From assembly GCA_011009095.1 (NCBI GenBank), contig VTPC01008275.1, positions 97,599-161,598 of the forward strand: 64,000 nt of DNA, in the 5' to 3' direction. Source of the stretch: Ignelater luminosus. Its lineage: Eukaryota > Arthropoda > Insecta > Coleoptera > Elateridae. This document shows, in pieces, positions 23,910 through 36,480 of this stretch. Position 1 is the first letter of the stretch; each line of letters opens with the position of its first letter. The notes below the pieces were generated by a model. It ran no database searches and had not been told where the DNA came from. It saw nothing but the letters and a program-made list of their open reading frames with translations. The position numbers and the translations under genes are program-made.

Positions 23910-24198
23910 ATAGTATCTTCCCCCAGGAAGCTTCTACGCTGCTGTTTTTTATACCATATACATCTACTAAGAAAAGAAGATTAATAACGCATCAATGACA
24001 TGTATACGCCATCATAAAAGAATTGAGGTAATTCATTCACTGCAGGCCGAGTTCTAATTTTTGTCCTAAAATTTCCAAACTTTTCTTTTGACCCCCTTGC
24101 GACGTAGACATGTCATTGATGCGGTATTAGTCTTGTCTTCTCGGTAGATGTATATGGTATAAAAGCCAGCGGCATAGAAGTTTCCTGGGGGAAGATAT
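23910..24198. repeat. Foldback / MITE-like element with ~95-bp arms
   Basis: The left arm, about 23910-24008, contains tatcttcccccaggaag, ataccatatacatctac and gcatcaatgacatgt. The right arm, about 24105-24198, is its reverse complement with roughly one change in eight. The spacer of about 96 bp is non-coding. Conserved cores such as ataccatatacatctac are identical in both arms. Target duplications could not be fixed. Confidence 0.8.
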
Positions 24199-26999
24199 AA
24201 TTTTGGTCCCCACTGCTAAAAATTTCACATTTGGGCCATTAACAAATGAGATATGAATCTTTTTGCACTATATTATATTTCAATATTTACCATGTACTTC
24301 TCCTATGCTCTTGTGCATAAAACTTAAAATTTCGTTACAGTTCTAACTACACACTGTTTAAAAAAGGTTTTCTTGCGTTGTTTTATGTTAAACATTATTA
24401 TTCTCTGAATTTCTTAATTTCACAATTGATAGTAATTTATAATTTAATATTGTTACCCTTTTAGGTATATCTGTTCTACTTTAGCTTTGTATTTTATTTA
24501 TACTTAGGTTAAATTTCAATTTTGTTTAAATAATAATCAATGTTTACTCAAGAACAACAAGGCATTTTTTATGGAAAGTAGGTCTATGTTTAGACTACAT
24601 GGGTGGCATATTTACCTAGTATCTTCTGTATTAATAATTATAACTAATAGTTTTAATTCTATATAAGAAAATTTGTTATATTCCAAGTCATATCACAACT
24701 TACAGAAGTTAAATTTGTTTTTCTTATTCTATCATTAGATTTCATTAGTAATATATGATTAGATAAAATTACAAAGCTACACAAGAAATTACAGAACCAA
24801 CGATATTCTGTTCTTTACAATTTGTTAGTTTTACTAATTAGGTATTGATTACTTTTGTAGTGCGTTTTTAAATAGAGGTTAAACATAAACATTTTTAATT
24901 AAAAGTTTTGTATATAAAAAGTAAATTATAAAACTACTAAAAAGTTTTACATTTAAGCTATCTGTTACATTGTTGAGGTATAATGTTTTTAATTACTAGT
25001 CCATTTGCGTAGGTTGTAAAAATTTCAGAAAAAGAATTCTAGTCGGTAAAAAGGCTGTCTGTTATTTTTAAACAAAATTAAAATTCCAAACATTTACTTG
25101 ACTTCTAAATTACCTCTGAGTTATCTCTTTTAACGCTTGCTAATTCGTTATGCACCCTCGGGACTTTGTTTCTTTTCTAAATAACACGACAAGAATTTTT
25201 TTGCTCGTTTTTCAGGTTCGCAATTTTCTTTTACCCGAAAGTTACTACTGTTGATGTTTTTTAAGAAGGGGGAATTCTGATTAGCGTTCGGGTTTAATTA
25301 AAAATCCGATTTTTTTGTAGCCGATTTCTAATTTAGAATTCGACGCGTACTGATGTGCCGAGTTACAAAAGTAGCATTAAGAGATTTAAACCTTTCATTT
25401 ATCGTTTAGAAATGAAAAGCAAAAGGAGAGATAAAAAATGAAACGGAAAAAGATTTTAATTATAAGTGCTTTTTTAATTCGAATTTACATTTCGAATAAT
25501 TCTTATAATTGCTCAAATTAGATTAAAAGTTGAGTTATTTTTTAAGGAGATAAAATGTGTAACAAAATTTATTCGTTTCGTTTAATTTTCAATTTATTTA
25601 ATTTCAAATTTATTTCTTTCAATTAAATTTGTTAAGTTTCATTTAATGGTCTGCCACCTTCACTGAAGTCCCTGTTTAATTTGAAAATAATTGCATTTTT
25701 TCTAATTTAAGCGGGTAACTTCAAATACAAGTATTTTTTTCAACCAAAAACTGTGAATATACTTTTTGTTTTATATTTATATTAACTTTCAGGAGTGAAT
25801 TCATTTTTAAATAATCATACATATTGTTTATTCAATAATATAATTTATTAAGACAAATAATATGGTAAATTTGTTGTGTAGAATTTAAACAAATCTTATA
25901 GTTATAACTTTCTGCAGTGCAGTGCAATGCAACTTCAGTGTACGTTTCTTAAATTCTAATTCTTTATTCTTTAATAAAATAGCTTCAATAACCTTTGGTA
26001 ATTAGTGATATTATAGTGCAAGTGGTATGGTTCATGGTACAGTAAAAGTTTGCAACAAAAATCCAAATAAGTTTGATGAGTTTAATTTAATGACAACTGA
26101 ACATAAAATTTCCTTTAAACAAAAAAGGAAATGTGTAATCACTCAGCGCTCAATAAGCAAAGTTGTTTTCAAAATTTCCAGTGTTGCAGGTGGCTTACTA
26201 AATTTACCCTGTACCACCTATTGTTAGTTAACTCATTACCAGTAACAATTCAAGGTGCATGGCACAAGGTAATAATAATAGATCATTGATTCATTACTGT
26301 AAATGCAACTCTATTTATCTTGAGTAACACAGGTAGAAGTAAAACACACAACCTAGAATTTACTTTTCAGGCACTGAATAAATAGCAATCACACCATTAA
26401 CATTATGTTTAATAAATTATACTAAAGAATCTTGCCAGTTCTCACATAAAATGCTGATTTGTTTAAAAATTATTCTAAAACATACTGGGGGGTGTTTAAA
26501 AATAAAAGTGGCAACTAAAGATACCGTAAGACTATGAGCTAATTTAAATAATTTTATAAAAATTAAACAAGAATTGTAAATAAATTATTCTGGGTACACT
26601 TTTATTGCTTAATTCATAACTGGCTTTTTGTCATAAGTGTAACTGATAAATAAAACTCGGTTTTAAATTTCGTATAAATAAAATGCCCGCAGAGTGTATA
26701 CTTAATCATATAACTTTATTGTTACAAATAAAGACATAATCTTGCCAGCAAAGATTTTGATTATTTTGCGATTTGTAATAACAATAACTGTCAGACTGAT
26801 TATAATTTAGAAACTTAAATAAATAATTAAATCTTCTTATAGGAAAGTCCGATCAACTAATATGTAGTGCTACCATGCGGATTAAATAAAACAAAAAAGC
26901 ACGAATAATTATCTTCCGAAAAAGTCCTTAGCTTGAGCAAATTTAACCATAAAACTAAACAAACGGTAATGCCACTGACAAGTCTCTCGCTGGCAGCTT
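24199..26999. other. AT-rich region; one dispersed repeat copy, otherwise nothing
   Basis: Apart from the repeat at 25120-25382 (separate entry) there are only chance frames, including one of 66 codons at 26027-26227 with no resemblance to a known protein. Confidence 0.45.
25120..25382 (+). repeat. Dispersed repeat, copy 1 (partner at 56705-56987)
   Basis: Colinear with 56705-56987 in the same orientation. Shared blocks include gttatgcaccctc, tttttcag before ttc, ggtttaattaaaaatc(c/t)ga, gta(g)c(c/t)gatttc and tagcattaag, with diverged sequence between. By eye the two copies are about two-thirds identical over some 260 bp. Neither copy has clear coding frames or terminal repeats. Confidence 0.65.
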
Positions 27000-28800
27000 G
27001 CTTGTCTTCAAGCGACTGGCTCGTTTTGCTTTGAAATATCGTTCAAATCAATATACCTTCAACAGCACGTTATCACCACTTCATGAAGGAATACCTACAG
27101 CTTGAACACATGAAACTCAGCCTAAGAAAGGTAGAAAATCAAGCGAACGACTATATTCCTCACTAAGCGGTAATTAAAGAAACAGCGTAATCACCAAACT
27201 ACGAGTGGTGTTAAATGCGTCTTCTAAGGCATCCAGCAGTGGCAGTCTGAACGATACGATCATACATTTACAACAAGAGCATACAGACATTCTACTGCAC
27301 TGGAGGACGCATAAAATAGCATTCTTAGCTAACATAAAAAAACTGTATTACCAAAAACAAGCCTATCAACAGGATCAACAATTTCAAGGAATATTATGAA
27401 GATTCGACTCAACGCAACGAAGCCAATTCAAGAATGTGGTCAACAACAATAATTTACGGCACAACTACAGCCATCAAAACGCTCCAAAAATTAGAACCGA
27501 TGAAGTAAAAACCTCCCCCGGGGCATCAAAAACTACCAAACGAAGGTTTCTACGGTGACGACCTAGTGTCCGGAAGTGACATTGTACAAGAAGAAGAATC
27601 CTCAAAATCTAATTCACAGCAATGCTTTGCAAAGTATGCTTCACACTGCAAATATCGTCCAGCAACAACGGATCAGTAGTTGAAAGTTCTCCAGAAGAGC
27701 TACAAAACCAGGCAAACTTAGAAGTGTTTGAGGAAGGGTGGAAAGAAGTCATTAGGATTTTACTAGACCGCAAAAGAAGATGTTTTTATCTTTAACCATG
27801 TACGAACTAGGCTACCACAAACCATACCTTCTAGAAGATGCATCTTTTCTACGATTCATTGGTGTAAAACAACCAAACCCTATTATCCTAATAGACTTAA
27901 AGTAGAACGATCAAAAAACAACTGCACCTTGTATTGACAATCAAAAATCGTAAGTTGTATACACCATGGAGAGAAATACCAGCTACAGTTTTACGCGTTC
28001 TATGACGTTTCTAGAAAAGCGTATGCAATCGAGTGACTACAAACACAGCGCACCTCAAGCAGTACCAGGAAGAACACGAGCGACGCTACAAAGCTTCACA
28101 CTAAACTACTGAAGAAAACCTTAACAGCATTAGAATTTCAGGCTGAGCCGACGGATTCCATGATCAATCTGCGCTAGATAGATCAAAAATGAATCCCAAT
28201 AATGGAAGATCTTTGTGGCAGGAGTTGCACTTACAAACCTGAATCGATAAATACATGTCAAGCCAAACTATATTGTGTAGGTGCTATATCCAAAGGGATA
28301 AACTCATAAAAATTGAAAACGCACTGCACTTGGTGAAATGGTTTTGCTAACCAACAAATGGAAATGACCAATCCAAACCATCACTGCGCGAACTATCGAA
28401 AAACTTCAACTGTGTCACCAAATGACTGTATCGTCACAACCAAGCAGTATCATCGAAGTATTTTCACCCCTGACATGAATGACTCGAATATTCGCCACTT
28501 GGTGTCAAAGAATCTACATACAAGAAGGTGACACATCTGTTTGAAGAATAATCAAGCAATTCAACATGAAGGAATCTAAACTTTTGAAACCAAGCATCAC
28601 CTGCTTCACCAGCACAAATTAGCATCATTAAGCTCGTTTTTGGATGACAAGAAAATATTAGCAAGAAGAAAAAAACTACAACAATGAAACCTATCGTACA
28701 ATGAAAAATATCCAATAATCTTGCATTTAGTGCCAATAATAGAGACGTCCATTTTATCAAATTTCATGGCGGTACCCAGTTAACAGCATAATTCATAGAA
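27000..28800 (+). mobile_element. BEL/Pao LTR retrotransposon relic (partial pol)
   Basis: Recognised from pol motifs of the BEL/Pao lineage in the usual order: a region before the reverse transcriptase (YHHFMKEYLQLEHM), reverse transcriptase blocks (SKASSSGSLND, HWRTHKIAF, then a YVDDLLSG-like stretch) and a later stretch like the ribonuclease H region. Heavily broken, with well over ten breaks, no LTRs, gag or integrase that I could define, and no intact reading frame. It looks old. Both ends are approximate. Confidence 0.75.
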
Positions 28801-30904
28801 AATACTGGATCATCAGTGGAAAAGAGGCAGTTTGTTTCTTAATCATCACAATACTCTGGCAGATGTAGTTCTGTCCATTCGGATGTTGTTCATGGTGGAC
28901 AGACGAGACTGCTAGAATACCGTGATGCCTCTGTAGCAAATATGCTGCCCCGCTGTCCAAATTTGAAAAATCTTAAAACTGCAGAAGGATGTTTATGCAT
29001 ATCCAAGATTTTCCTGAATGAGACAAAATTCAAATTTTTGATATTTTGACTTATGCTTTCGTATAGTTCTATCGCTAACACCTCGATTGGTAATAACAAA
29101 AATTACCTTTAAGCACTTTTTGTATCTAAAAACGGGATTTGAGGGAATCTAAAGAATCAGCGATAACGAAGTTGGTATCCATAGGCATTTCTTTATTTTT
29201 CATGGTGTTTTGTGTTTATTTTATATGTTATCTATCTACTTTAGATAGAATCTTTAAAAATGTTCTAGGAGATAAACAATTTTGCAAATTCATTCAGGCG
29301 GAATTAAAAGGAACCAACCCTACAAAATGTTTTCTCCAATTTCCCAAATCGGGACAGTCTTTTTTTGCTACTTTATTGCTAAATATATTTGTTGTCTAGC
29401 AAAATTATACTTTTGTATAAAAAAGTTTCAGTTTATGCTAAATACAAAATTTTGGGGCGTTTTTTTTTGTTTTATGGAATTAGTTCCTTTTAGTTCAGAC
29501 TCATTTAATTTTAACAACCTGATGTTAACTAAATACTATAACAATAAAATAAATAGGTAATTGATAACAAGCTACAATTCTTAAACTAGTTAAGTTTCAA
29601 AATGTTAACACAGGTTGTTTTTATTTTACGTTGTTTTTAACTTAAGTAGATGACTTGATATGCAGTTTTTTATTGCATTAGTGTAGGTTGCTTAGTTTGA
29701 GATTTCGATTTTCCAAGTCGTCCACATTTATTATGAAACTGGATACTTATAAACCTAATGAATTATTTATAATTGGAATTGAAAGAATTAGAGTGTTCTG
29801 GGGAAATCGACTCTAGTCAAATAAATAGAGTACCGTCCATTGTGTGATTCTCAATTTTTGAAATTAACAGTATAGAATTGTAAGTAAATTTAAGATATGG
29901 AAATGAAAAGTGTCTAGGGGTTTCCTAAATTGTATTTACAATGTAATGTAGGCAAAAAAGCGCAATTTATTTAAATCCTGACATTTTAAATTTTTTTTAC
30001 CAGATGAGCCTTGAAGATCTTGAATATGCCGACACTTTTATTAGCAGCAATAAACGAAACATTCATCATTATTGAATTCAGTTGAGTGTATCAGTGGAAA
30101 TCGAGATTAACTGTAGCAGCAGCAATACCAGGGTAAAGCTATGTTATAGATTTATAGTGCTTTACGTTTGATTTTAGCAATAAATTCTGTGCTAACAATG
30201 CAAAACCAAACTCAATTTCGCTTTTAGAATTTTATTTATAGATTTGGAATAAAACTCTTTTATAAAAGAACACGATATGGTCAAGAGTGACACTATCACA
30301 AGCAAAGAATTTTCGAATAAAATAAGGATTATCCGGAATTTGCTAGATCTATTTCTGGAGCATCTAGATTTTACCTTTTTTTCTTATAAAATATCAAGAA
30401 ATATGTCAATAATTTCCTAGTGAAATATATAACAGTTACCTTAACGTGGTTATTAATCTTTAAACGTTACATTTTATATTATTCTTTAATTATATGGTTG
30501 ATACCTAAAGTAAATTTAGCTCGAAAAAAGTTCTACATTTTTTTGTAAAAAGTAACTTTATGCGCATTACTCGTGTGATTAAGTAATGAGTAAATGTAAT
30601 TAATTCCTTTCTAAAGGTTGTTTTCTATTCACCCTATAATTCTAATTCAACCATCCGAGTCGATTGGATGACTTTTTAATCGAAAATTCAATGCCACACG
30701 CTTCGTAGGTGGATCAAAGTTTTAATTTATAAATGCATTTTTTTCCAATAAAAAATATAGAAGGTTAGTTATTTGATTGTATTGAATTTAAATTATTAAC
30801 AAGTAATCTATAATCAATTAAATATTATGAGATAATTATAGATAATGAATTTCAGCTTTCGTTAATTTTACTCTGTTGTGCAAATGCACAGAAAATTCGA
30901 TTAC
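28801..30904. other. AT-rich region, nothing recognised
   Basis: Overlapping hydrophobic frames near 29139-29560 come from T-rich DNA and resemble nothing. No repeat ends of the neighbouring relic were found here. Confidence 0.45.
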
Positions 30905-31296
30905 TCACTCAAGCTGATATAAAGCACGTGCGCTTAGATTTTAACCACCAGACACTTAGCAGACGAACACCAAAGACGCTGAGCGTCGAGGGCCCTCGAT
31001 CTGTAACGACGCGTTAGTACTTCAAGCTGCATTCCCTTTTAGCCGTTTCAGTTTGCTTCAAACGCTGAAAGCGATGGTATTCCTGAAAATCTCACCGATA
31101 ACACGCTACACGTGAAATTGTTACGAGACGATTTCCCACTAAATTTAGAAAAGGGATTCAAGTTTTAGTTGTTTTTGATTTTTTTTTCGTTTATTTGTAG
31201 ATATGACTTTATAAAGTCTCAAAGACGATATTTCAATTTTTATTAATTTTATTTTCTATTGGTAATGTTATAGTAGACTGTTTAAAATTAAAAACA
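30905..31296 (+). promoter_or_regulatory. CpG-bearing promoter / 5' UTR-like region
   Basis: In very AT-rich surroundings, 30905-31140 is markedly richer in G+C and CpG (gcacgtgcgc, gacgctgagcgtcgag, aacgacgcgttag) and contains the perfect 14-bp palindrome tcgagggccctcga. A TCAGTT initiator-like motif lies near 31048. It directly precedes the candidate first exon at 31297. No TATA box is obvious. The promoter role is inferred from composition and position. Confidence 0.5.
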
Positions 31297-31438
31297 ATGG
31301 CAGGATTAAGTCCTGGATTTTTTGTTTTTATTATTAATCTTATTAGTTTGATTAGTGCAAATTTTGAAAATAGCTGGATTATGTATAAAGAGCAACCTTG
31401 CTGTGCCAATCCTGGTCATCACGTGAGACATCACAGAG
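31297..31438 (+). CDS. Probable first coding exon of a secreted or membrane protein (unidentified)
   Basis: The ATG at 31297 (context aaaacaATGG) begins 47 codons: MAGLSPGFFVFIINLISLIS, a good signal peptide, then ANFENSWIMYKEQP, then a Cys/His-rich segment CCANPGHHVRHHRG. The frame runs straight into a consensus donor, G|GTAAGT at 31439, phase 1, so this looks like a real exon rather than a chance frame. It lies just after a CpG-bearing promoter-like region. I do not recognise the protein and could not find the following exons in the remaining plus strand; they may lie beyond a long intron or outside the window. The likely role is an extracellular or receptor protein, by inference from the signal peptide and paired cysteines. 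Confidence 0.6.
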
Positions 31439-34400
31439 GTAAGTCCTTTTTTGATTGACATTTTTATCGACAAAACCATTAATCCTTTTATTAAAACGCG
31501 TAAAATTTTCGCAGCATTGCGGAGAAAATAACAATTTAAAACTTTAAGCCTATAAAATTTGTCGGACAAATTTCAATTATTCTCTTTCCTTGTTTATTTT
31601 GCATTTCTCTCAATTCTGTGTGGACCTATCTCTTTCTCACATACATCAAAAACTGAAACTATTTTAATCGCTGTTGTATTATAGTGGTATTTATGTGCTT
31701 TTCAAAGTGATTAATGCAGTACAAAATGAAATTCAGAAAGCAGTTAAAATTAGATTAACAATAACGAGAAAAGTGAATAAACTTGGATTTTAAGGAATTA
31801 AATTTGAATTTAAATAGGCCTACAACATAAAATTAAAATTGAATAATTGGAATTCGTCAAAAGGAATTTTCACGAAAAGCAGAGGCTGTTTCTTTTTATG
31901 GAATTCATATTGAAATTAAGTTGAATTAAGAAAGAAATGTAGCAGAGACTAACTTTATTCATATAAAGAAAAATTAATTTGGATTAGGGTTTGTTTTAAC
32001 TTTAATTGAGTTTGAGAAAAGTGAGGTTATGTAATCCATGTGTTAAATTAGGTTAGTTTTCGAGTTAGGAAAGTTTGTTAGGTTTTAATTGATATTGATT
32101 GACGAACCTATGTCATTATTTATTACATATTCGAATTATCTATAAATGTAACTTAAACTCTACTGTTTAGGAAGAAATTTTATTATTCTATAAGTTAAAT
32201 GCAAAACTGTATTTTGCATAACTTTATTCAAAGAAATAATAACGTATTTGAACTTTAAAGACTGTATGAAAAGGCAACCAAAATCCTTTTTTAAAAAGAT
32301 GTAGAAAATTGCGTGTTCACAACATTATTCCTTTTTTGTTTGTTGTTAGGAGTTTCTTCTACTCGTGACTTTTTTGTCGCCTTTAAAACTTAAGTTATTC
32401 AGTTTTCTATATGACGTATTTTGTCTTCAATGTTATTTTTTTAATGTTTCTTTGAGATTTTTCATCTTTCCTTAATAGCGTACGGTAAGGATTTTTGCGA
32501 TACAAAACTCAAAATCTTAATTCGTGTTTTTTCAGATTATTCTCTAGATCCCAAAATGTAAAATCTTCAAAGAAGTAAGATTTGGAAATTGATATTTACC
32601 ATTCTAAATGCACAGTGCCTTGGTTGTAGAACTGTTTTTTTGAAGAAAAGTTTTAATGATATTAAGATTTTGGTAACTTGTTAGATAATAATATTGAGCT
32701 ATAAGTAGCTGGGTAATTTCCTTCAGTACGAAGCGATTCAAGGAATCACGAAAGCCACAAGCACACAACACATTTCTAGTGACTTGTCGCTGTTCACAAC
32801 CGCAGGCAGTGGAACACCGGCTTTACGATTCAGTTCTTTTCTTCTGATTTGACAAAAATACTTTACGTACAGAATTATGCTATTTCCAAGTACTTATTTG
32901 TGTTAAAACTAATACAGCTGATTTTATCCAAGACGCAAGGGTTGCTTTTCATTTTTTAATTGCCTTATAGAAAGAATCACCAACAAGTTGTTTTAATTGC
33001 TTCCTTGAAAAATATTTCAGCTACAACGCAACATAGTAATCATAGCAAATAACAATAACACTTCATATTGACGTCTTGTCTTGCCCTTTTGTAAATAACC
33101 AAGTATAGCATTCTAAATTCATTATTACGTACCCGATAAAGATTATCTGAACAACACGGATACTCTCACTTAAATGGGTATCTGCGCAATACGCAACGAG
33201 TTATCTGGTTGAATCTGTGCATTTCATTCAGAATTCTACAAAGGCTTAATCAAAAGGCAAATCAAAAGTTCCAAGTCGCTAAGACTAACTACTAATATTG
33301 ACAAACTAGATCTGATCTTCTTATCAGCCTATCACCATGCAACGTAACCTCGCGTTACAGCTACTTACTCTAAGACCAGCTAATGGTCTACCCAACTGAC
33401 TCAAGTCTTGGACCGTAGGCAAAAGAGAGGGGCAGATCAAATAACCAGACAACACATGAAATTTAAGAAACAATTAACAAGAATATTACACATATAATGA
33501 TCATATATTATATCACAAAAAAATTATTTAGTAAATAATCATCAATTAGTACCTTGAAATAGATCCTACCTAATAGATAATCAAAGTCTAAAAAAACAAA
33601 TTAGCAAATGAATTTAATACTATCTAAAAAGTATTGGGATGATAATTTAGTTTCATCAAAAAAATGTAGCACAATAAAATTTAGAATTCTATTTAGTCTT
33701 ATTAACGTTTATAAGCACTTAGTAATTTGAAATTCTCAAACCATTAAATAAATTATTTGAAATAAAAAACAGGCGACAGGGAACACAATGTCAGAACAGA
33801 TGCAAAAAAATAAGGAACTTACTTAAAAATAGAAGATTCATCTGATATAGCTATGTCAGACCGAAAAAAATTGTTTTTTCTTAACCTGAAACAAAATTCA
33901 AAACACAAAACTGTTCTTATACTTTGTGACCCATCATTTATGAAATCATTGAAATTAAAACCAACATTGAGATCTTAGATAATTCAAAAGGCAATTTTAT
34001 TTAGAGTAACTGTTAAAAAAATTAAAAAATTATTTTTATCTACAGAATCTTTTCATGAAATGGTTTTGTGAAATTCTTCTAAAAAAAAGAAACTCTAAGC
34101 TTTTTCAGAGCGCCAAAAAAATCTTAAAGCAAAAAGTTAAATAAAATAGTAAATAAAGTGAAACATTTCAATAAAGCAAGTGAAAAATTGGCTACAAGGA
34201 AATCCAAAAAACTACAAGTAACTAATTCATAGAGGTTAAACGTTCCTGAAGGGAAGAAGCCGACTATAAAATTTAAAAGTCTTGCGTCTCACGATGAGAC
34301 GAGCAGCCGTTTTTACACTCAGAGGATGATGTCTAAAATTCACTTGATGACGCGCAGTTTTGAAATGCCACGAGTGTACTCGGAGCTTAGAAGTGGTGGA

Positions 34401-34452
34401 ACAGCTTCTCACTACTACATCGAGAGAAACCCAAGAGCACCGACGTCTGCAA
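31439..34452. other. Possible first intron of the gene starting at 31297; no exon seen
   Basis: No further exon with matching phase and cysteine pattern was found. From about 33100 onward the plus strand becomes A-rich, as if another element begins, but no protein motif is readable. Confidence 0.4.
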
Positions 34453-34545
34453 ACTGGTTCTCCTAAAGAAGCTACTGGTTCTCCCAAAAGCTGGCCTCTC
34501 CAAAGAACTGGCCTCTCCAAAAAACTGGCCTTTTCAAAGAAGCTA
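34453..34545. repeat. Decayed minisatellite, ~17-bp unit, five copies
   Basis: Units beginning ctggttctcc or ctggcctctcc start at 34454, 34475, 34491, 34508 and 34525, each followed by caaa and a short A/G run. Spacing is 21, 16, 17 and 17 bp. It lies in a short GC-richer patch (34280-34570) whose open frames have no family resemblance. Confidence 0.65.
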
Positions 34546-36229
34546 TGGAAGGCACACAACGAGGTGAGAACAGAGTAAAAAAACGGGACAGACTAACATA
34601 ACATACTTTCAATGTATTTGAAGCTTCCTACCAAAGTTTAATAAAGAAGATAATCCCTGGTTGCCTTCCACAAGGTAGCACACACTCGCGGAAGCAATAA
34701 ACACTTCTCCACAAAATGGAAAAAACAAAAATCTAAACGGTTAGAAACCGTGAAACAGACAATAATCAGCACACCCGTCTGTCACAAAGGGAGTTTTTAA
34801 ACTGCCCCCCGCCGCAATTCGGAAAATGCCGGCAAAATGCACAATCTCCAACCAATGACCCTTCAGAATTCCAGATTGAGGACAACAAAAGAATATTTGG
34901 CAACTGCAGATTTGTCCAAAAATTACAAAAGAGAATTTAACCTTCGGAAAACTAATCACGAAAATATCGCCCGAAACGCGCATTTCTTTAAGATAAAACT
35001 AAATAGAATCACTAATAAGGCAAGCAAAAATGAGTTTAAAACCTAATAAGTGGATAGAGAATTTAGACAAAAGAGTACTGTATCAAAAGCTCGGAAAAAT
35101 TCGGATGCAATAAGCTTTAAATGGACCAAAAATTGAAGCTACCTATTCTGAAACTAATGGCCATTCATTAGCCAGTGGAGTTACAGTAGATAAGCTCTGT
35201 TAATTAGCTGATAACAAATAAATGCAAAACATAGCAATTAAACGAGTCAAATCTTATAAAACAATTAAAAATTAATTCTACAAAAGCAAAAAAAGTTTGT
35301 TTAAACTACATCTGGCATTTAGAGGTAACTATAGATTGCAAAAAAGATCAATCATGGCCATCCTAGAGTAATTACAACGAAATAACTCTAAAGATTTTTA
35401 ATACAAAGCAAATTCCCATATGCAACATAAATTTAATACGAGCAAAACTATTAGAAATTTCATTTCAATGATATATAAGGTGGTCTAAAAATCTATATTT
35501 TCGTACGAATTCTTATAAGAACGGTGGAATAGATTAAAGTTAATAAACGACAACCGGTGAAGATAACCAGAGTTAGGAAGGATAAGGATCCATGTTAGGT
35601 TCATAAAAAAATAAACGTAACAACCAATAGCATCGATTATAAAAGAGGCAACACGAAAGTAGAATAACGGGGAAACACAGCCAAATGTGTCTCTTAAAAA
35701 TCATATCTAGTTTGCACCGCCTTGTCAATAGTATTGTATCGCTTCACCTTCTCCCAGCTACATAGACAGAAATTTCTGAATTCAAATTTTGCCCTCCTGA
35801 TTGAGAAGATTTTTGAAATTCCTAGTGTGTGTGGCGGCTACGTGTTTATGCTTGACCTGACAATACATCCATTCCTTTATTGGGATGCCGCGAGTCAACA
35901 AGAAAAGTCAGTTTGTAATTCGTACTTCAGCATCTCGATTTGTACTTGTCTACTTGCTTACAACACCATTAGATACACAGTATCAGTTAATACAATTACG
36001 TGGACGACGTAAACAACCTCGTATTCACAGAAAAGCGAGTTTTTGAATTCTAAGAAAAATGAAAAATCATTAAAATACCAATGCAACTGGATTGAGTGGA
36101 AGAGTAGAATTAGTTGACAGAGATATTTTTGAGAAAATAAAGTGAGCAGTCCAAACCTAAACGTTAAACAAATTTGATAATAGGAGAAAGGGGCAAACAT
36201 CCATATGATATGCCTCATACTTACGAAAA
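34546..36229. other. A-rich stretch, nothing firmly recognised
   Basis: Frames of 70-96 codons occur at 34837-35046 and 35722-36012 on the plus strand. Neither has a domain I recognise nor supported splice sites. The A-rich plus-strand bias from about 33.1 kb may mark a decayed element. Confidence 0.35.
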
Positions 36230-36480
36230 AATAGAAAGATTTTTTTGGACATCAAACGATATAGATGGCACAAACCCCAGCGCATTTAAATCTCTTCACG
36301 CAAAGCAGATTATCTAAAACGTAGTCGATAACCAACTCAAGACTGTTCTGCTTTGCTTCGCTCGTGAAACCGACCTGCTTGCCCTCCATGTGGGTCTCCA
36401 GGATTGTGTAACAGTATCTTCGTAGAGAACTCTGAATCTACTCAAAAAGAACGGTGTGAATACAAATAAGCCTAGCTGTT
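36230..36480 (-). mobile_element. Possible R1-clade LINE reverse transcriptase scrap
   Basis: The minus strand reads ETHMEGKQVGFTSEAKQNSL then ELVIDYVLDNLLCVK. This resembles the ..E..QFGFTRGKST..A...V block of R1-type reverse transcriptases, with a following ISFDV that could be the remains of the catalytic DISGAFD. It is short and decayed, with no ends seen. The call rests on one block. Confidence 0.4.
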
